A DNA stretch of 64,000 nucleotides from assembly GCA_023511995.1 (NCBI GenBank), contig JAIMAL010000001.1, positions 124,001 through 188,000 on the forward strand. Direction: 5' to 3'. A program made the translations under genes and the position numbers. Positions 60,933 through 64,000 of this stretch are shown one piece after another (position 1 is the first letter of the stretch; every line of letters begins with the position of its first letter). The DNA comes from Burkholderiales bacterium (lineage in GTDB: Bacteria > Pseudomonadota > Gammaproteobacteria > Burkholderiales > Thiobacteraceae). Below the pieces are notes generated by a model. It was not told the origin of the DNA. It did no database searches and saw nothing but the letters and a program-made list of their open reading frames with translations.

Positions 60933-61613
60933 TCAGGCGTAACGGGTGGGGTCGGGCAGCCCCGCTTCTTCGAAACCTTTGCGGCGGAACAGGCAGGCGT
61001 CGCAGACGCCGCAGGCGCGCCCCGCTTCGTCCGCCTGGTAGCAGGAGACGGTGAGGCCGAAATCGACGCCCAGGGCCACCCCCCGGCGGATGATGTCGGC
61101 CTTGGTCAGGGCAATGAGGGGCGCGTGGATGCGGGTGGGTCGCCCTTCCACTGCGGCGCGGGTGGCGAGATTTGCCATGCGCTCGAAGGCTGCCAGATAT
61201 TCCGGCCGGCAGTCGGGGTAGCCCGGGTAATCCACGGCATTGGCGCCGATGAAAATGTCCTGGGCGCCCAGCACCTCCGCCCACGCCAGGGCCAGGGAAA
61301 GGAGGATGGTGTTGCGCGCGGGCACGTAAGTGATGGGGATGGTGTCGGGCGCGCTGCCGCCGGTGGGCACGCCAAGACGCGTGTCGGTGAGGGCGGAGCC
61401 GCCGAAGACGGAGAGGTTTAGGCTCACCACCCGATGTTCGGCGGCGCCGACGGAGCGGGCCACGCGCGCGGCCGCCTCGAGTTCCGCCCGGTGGCGTTGA
61501 CCGTAATCCACGGACAGGCAATGGCAGCGGAAACCCTCCGCGCGGGCGATGGCAAGGGTGGTGGCGGAATCAAGTCCGCCGGAAAGCAAAACGATGGCGT
61601 CGCGTTGGCTCAA
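60933..61613 (-). CDS. queC: 7-cyano-7-deazaguanine synthase
   Basis: A 226-residue enzyme converting CDG to preQ0 for queuosine in tRNA. The ATP-pyrophosphatase P-loop is [12 protein letters not shown] and the zinc motif CGVCDAC lies near the C-terminus, with [18 protein letters not shown] in between. I chose the TTG start at 61613 because a GGAGG lies four bases upstream; an in-frame TTG at 61643 lacks one, and the ATG codons nearby are out of frame. It lies 34 bases after queE. Confidence 0.94.
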   Translation of the reverse strand: MSQRDAIVLLSGGLDSATTLAIARAEGFRCHCLSVDYGQRHRAELEAAARVARSVGAAEHRVVSLNLSVFGGSALTDTRLGVPTGGSAPDTIPITYVPARNTILLSLALAWAEVLGAQDIFIGANAVDYPGYPDCRPEYLAAFERMANLATRAAVEGRPTRIHAPLIALTKADIIRRGVALGVDFGLTVSCYQADEAGRACGVCDACLFRRKGFEEAGLPDPTRYA

Positions 61614-61647
61614 GCGTCCTCCATTTCCATGGGGGTGGTGCAAAGGC

Positions 61648-62304
61648 TCAGCGTCCCGGCTCCCCGCCCCAGAGAATCTTATGCAACTGAAGTTGGAAAC
61701 GCGCCGGTACCCTATCCCGCAGCATCCATTCCGCCAGGCGCCGGGGCTCGAGCCTCCCCCAGGCGGGGGAAAAGAGGACCGGGCAGCGGGCGACCAGGCC
61801 GTGCGTTTCCATCACGCCGCAGGCCCAGCGGTAATCGGCTTCGCTGCAGAGCACGAATTTGACTTCGTCCGTGGCGCGGAGACTGGCGAGATTCTCCCAG
61901 CGGTTTTTTTCCACTTCGCCCGAATCGGGTGTCTTGATGTCCATGATGCGCGCCACCCGCTCGTCCACCGGTGCAATATCCAGCGCGCCGCTCGTTTCCA
62001 GCGAGACCTGGTAACCCGCCTCGCACAGGGCGGCAAGCAGCGCCAGGCAATGCTTCTGTGCGAGCGGCTCGCCGCCGGTGACGCACACATAGGGTGTGTC
62101 ATAGCGGGCCACCTCCTCCAGCACTGCGCCGAGGGTCAGCGTGCGGCCGCCGGTGAAAGCATATTCGGTGTCGCAATAGGTGCAGCGCAGGGGACAACCG
62201 GTGAGCCGCACGAACACCGTGCGCAGCCCGGCGCGGGTGGACTCCCCCTGCAGCGAATGGAAAATCTCCGTCACCCGCAGGGGCAGGGAAAAATCCACCT
62301 TCAT
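61648..62304 (-). CDS. queE: 7-carboxy-7-deazaguanine synthase (radical SAM)
   Basis: A 218-residue radical SAM enzyme that makes CDG from carboxytetrahydropterin, the step before QueC. The cluster motif is [14 protein letters not shown] and the VTGGEPLAQ loop binds SAM. The N-terminus [21 protein letters not shown] matches the family. Its start overlaps the stop of the CNP1-like gene by four bases (ATGA), so the three genes are co-expressed. The open frame upstream to 62475 is not needed. Confidence 0.94.
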   Translation of the reverse strand: MKVDFSLPLRVTEIFHSLQGESTRAGLRTVFVRLTGCPLRCTYCDTEYAFTGGRTLTLGAVLEEVARYDTPYVCVTGGEPLAQKHCLALLAALCEAGYQVSLETSGALDIAPVDERVARIMDIKTPDSGEVEKNRWENLASLRATDEVKFVLCSEADYRWACGVMETHGLVARCPVLFSPAWGRLEPRRLAEWMLRDRVPARFQLQLHKILWGGEPGR

Positions 62305-62822
62305 GGCGCCTCCGCCCGCGGATGGCGGCCCCGCTTGAGGGCGAAGACGATTTCCGCGGCGTCCCTGGCGATGATTCCGCCGGGACAGAAAAAATCGAAG
62401 TAGAGCACATGGTGCTGGCGGTTGCGGTCCTGGTAACGGATGGGGGCCCATTGCGCGTAACGATTGCGGGACCACTCCCCGTTGCGGCCGAAGGCGTAGA
62501 TCTTGAATTCCCGCGTGCGGCAGCGGATGCCCTCGAAGGTGATGTTGGTGGCGCCGGCCGGTGAGCGCACGATCAGCGTGTAGCGCACCACGTCGTCCTC
62601 CCCGACGGAGAGGGAGGCGGGGTCGATAAAAAAGCGGTTGTCGCTGGCGGCGGAAACGAAAAACGACAGCGCCGCGTCGAGGTCCGGAAACGCCGGTAGC
62701 TTGGCCTGCAGCTCCACCCAGGGTTTTTCATTGTCGAATTCGAAGTCGAAATCACCCCACGCCCCCCGCGCGGCAGGCGAGGTGAGGAAGAGGAGGGAAA
62801 GGCAAAGCAAAACGGCGCGCAT
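62301..62822 (-). CDS. Exported CNP1-like family protein
   Basis: A 173-residue exported protein. A signal peptide (RAVLLCLSLLFLTSPAARG) is followed by AWGDFDFEFDNEKPWVELQ and the CNP1-like domain: DNRFFIDPASLSV, TLIVRSPAGATNITFEGIRC and KIYAFGRNGEWS. The family, found in betaproteobacteria, is of unknown function despite its name. ATG at 62822; stop overlaps queE start. Its pairing with queuosine genes recurs in related genomes as I recall, though I cannot verify that here. Confidence 0.8.
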   Translation of the reverse strand: MRAVLLCLSLLFLTSPAARGAWGDFDFEFDNEKPWVELQAKLPAFPDLDAALSFFVSAASDNRFFIDPASLSVGEDDVVRYTLIVRSPAGATNITFEGIRCRTREFKIYAFGRNGEWSRNRYAQWAPIRYQDRNRQHHVLYFDFFCPGGIIARDAAEIVFALKRGRHPRAEAP

Positions 62823-62888
62823 GGCCCATTCTAACGTGAAACAATGGGAGCGTTTCCCCAGGAGTCGCAAAGCCCCGCGGGGGCCAAG

Positions 62889-63067
62889 GCGACAGACGCG
62901 CAGGAGGCGCAGGCCACGGAGGAAGGGTAAGTCGCCGCAAAGGCGCCCCCGCAGTGGACAGGAACCGGGAACTCGACAGGCTTGCCCGAGCAGGCAGCCC
63001 CTCTTGGACACGGGGCCTTGGATTGCCTTCTCTGCTCCCTGAGCTCTGATGCCTGATCCCTGTCAGC
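62889..63067 (-). repeat. Composite intergenic repeat after the cfa-like gene
   Basis: Read on the minus strand from the cfa-like stop codon: GGCTGACAGGGATCAGGCAT and CAGAGCTCAGGGAGCAG, then after about 100 bases CTTCCTCCGTGGCCTGCGCC and CTCCTGCGCGTCTGTC. The first half is nearly the same as the repeat at the thiO stop (1105-1160). Confidence 0.55.
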
Positions 63068-64000
63068 CGTAGACGTGCTCCCTCGTCAGGGGGTAGGGGA
63101 GACGGCCGTCCGGCAGGGGTTTGCCGGCGAGCACCTGGAAGAGGGACATCCAGCCGCGCTCGAAGGCGTGGGCGGAGCCGGCCATGTAAATCTGCCAGAT
63201 GCGGAATTTCTCCTCCCCCACCAGCCGTTTGGCTTCGGCGGCATTGGCTTCCAGTCGTTCCACCCAGTGCCAGAGGGTGCGCGCGTAATGGGGGCGCAGG
63301 CATTCGGCGTCCCAGGTTTCCAGGCCCTGTTCCGAGAGGGCTTCCAGCACTTCGGAGATGTGCACGAGCTCGCCCCCGGGGAAAACGTATTGGTCGATGA
63401 ATTCGCTGATGTCGCTGCCGAGCCCCTTGGCGTGGCGCTGGGCGGCGGTGATGCCATGGTTCATGACCAGGCCGCCGGGTTTGAGCAGGCGATGGATCTT
63501 GGCGAAATATTTGCCCAGATTGGCGCGCCCCACGTGCTCGAACATGCCCACCGAGGCGATCTTGTCGAAGGGTTCCTTCTCCGGCACGTCCCGGTAGTCC
63601 ATGAGGTGCACCTCGACGCGGCCGGCAAGCCCCTGCCGGCTAATCTGTTCCTTCACGTATTCGTACTGGTTTTGGCTGAGGGTGATGCCCGTGGCGTGGA
63701 CGCCGTGACGCTCGGCGGCCCAGAGGATGAGGCCGCCCCAGCCGCAGCCGATGTCGAGGAGGCGTTCCCCTGGTTTCAAGTGGAGCTTGCGGCAGATGTG
63801 TTCCAGCTTCTGTTCCTGCGCCACCTCCAGGGTGTCGTCGGCGGTGCGGAAATAGGCGCAGGAATACACCCGCCGCTTGTCGAGCCACAGGCCGTAAAAA
63901 TCGTTGGAGACGTCGTAGTGGTAGCTGATGTTTTTGCGGTCGGACGGCTTGGAGTGCCGCCACCAGGAAAGGAAGCGGCTGCCTTTCTTGTCCACGCACA
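63063..64000 (-). CDS. cfa: Cyclopropane-fatty-acyl-phospholipid synthase, 5' end beyond window
   Basis: At least 310 residues of a SAM-dependent cyclopropane synthase, which methylenates unsaturated acyl chains in membrane phospholipids. The segment NISYHYDVSNDFYGLWLDKRRVYSCAYF and SAM motif LLDIGCGWGGLILWAAERHG are clear, followed by SVGMFEHVGRANLGKYF. Full family members have about 380-400 residues, so the N-terminal 70-90 residues probably lie past the window end; a GTG at 63995 could be internal. The stop codon lies inside a composite repeat. Confidence 0.9.
   Translation of the reverse strand, partial: CVDKKGSRFLSWWRHSKPSDRKNISYHYDVSNDFYGLWLDKRRVYSCAYFRTADDTLEVAQEQKLEHICRKLHLKPGERLLDIGCGWGGLILWAAERHGVHATGITLSQNQYEYVKEQISRQGLAGRVEVHLMDYRDVPEKEPFDKIASVGMFEHVGRANLGKYFAKIHRLLKPGGLVMNHGITAAQRHAKGLGSDISEFIDQYVFPGGELVHISEVLEALSEQGLETWDAECLRPHYARTLWHWVERLEANAAEAKRLVGEEKFRIWQIYMAGSAHAFERGWMSLFQVLAGKPLPDGRLPYPLTREHVYG

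Noticed and set aside
1-64000. CRISPR arrays, insertion sequences, integrase or phage genes
   Set aside because: No regularly spaced direct repeats, transposase or integrase motifs were seen on either strand.

Overview
The window reads as high-GC betaproteobacterial chromosome, most like a chemolithotrophic sulfur oxidiser of the Thiobacillus / Hydrogenophilales / Sulfuricellaceae kind. This is inferred from gene content: a soxXYZAB thiosulfate-oxidation cluster, a YeeE/YedE thiosulfate-type permease, a petABC cytochrome bc1 operon followed by sspAB, and a betaproteobacterial set of housekeeping genes. Genes are tightly packed on both strands. I see no rRNA, transposase, prophage or CRISPR array. 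There is one tRNA, tRNA-Lys(UUU).

Layout. 1-4.8 kb: a ThiO-like oxidase, a two-subunit sodium/solute symporter behind a good sigma-70 promoter, a TPR protein and a small membrane protein. 4.9-10.2 kb: the glycine cleavage operon gcvT-gcvH-gcvPA-tpx-gcvPB-dgkA, with a thiol peroxidase between the two halves of the P-protein. 10.2-13.6 kb (minus): grxD, then a four-gene cassette with an exported Cys-rich protein, a PqqD-like protein, an HprK-like kinase and a PF14907-type nucleotidyltransferase. I consider this the least understood system in the window. 13.8-20.3 kb (minus): prmC-prfA-hemA, a P-type ATPase and trmL.

20.3-36.6 kb is a complete MSHA-type type IV pilus locus in the order mshE-G-F-(pilin)-(pilin)-C-D-O-P-Q, then mshI-I2-J-K-L-M-N. 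It has two major-pilin-like genes and a 930-residue LamG-containing MshQ. The motor MshE carries the tandem N-terminal motifs that bind c-di-GMP in its family. 36.8-42.1 kb: a FadL/OmpP1 porin, a periplasmic protein of unknown function, a pseudopilin overlapping a DegQ-like protease gene, and a Nif3-like protein. 42.2-50.8 kb: petABC, sspAB, a SUMF1-domain protein, chrA with an MFS partner, a TlpA-like thioredoxin and an exported protein. 50.8-57.0 kb: moaC, a BepA-like M48 protease and soxXYZAB. 57.3-64 kb: a pilA-type pilin with a textbook sigma-54 promoter, an FHA protein, tRNA-Lys, YeeE/YedE, the queuosine genes queE-queC with a CNP1-like gene, and a cyclopropane fatty acid synthase cut by the window end.

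The respiratory and sulfur genes fit together. YeeE/YedE may import thiosulfate, periplasmic Sox proteins oxidise it, and electrons enter c-type cytochromes that also serve the bc1 complex. No soxCD is seen. Beyond genes, at least five intergenic sites carry a degenerate composite repeat (a CAGG/ACAGG half and a CACGGAG half). It repeatedly sits on or directly after a stop codon.
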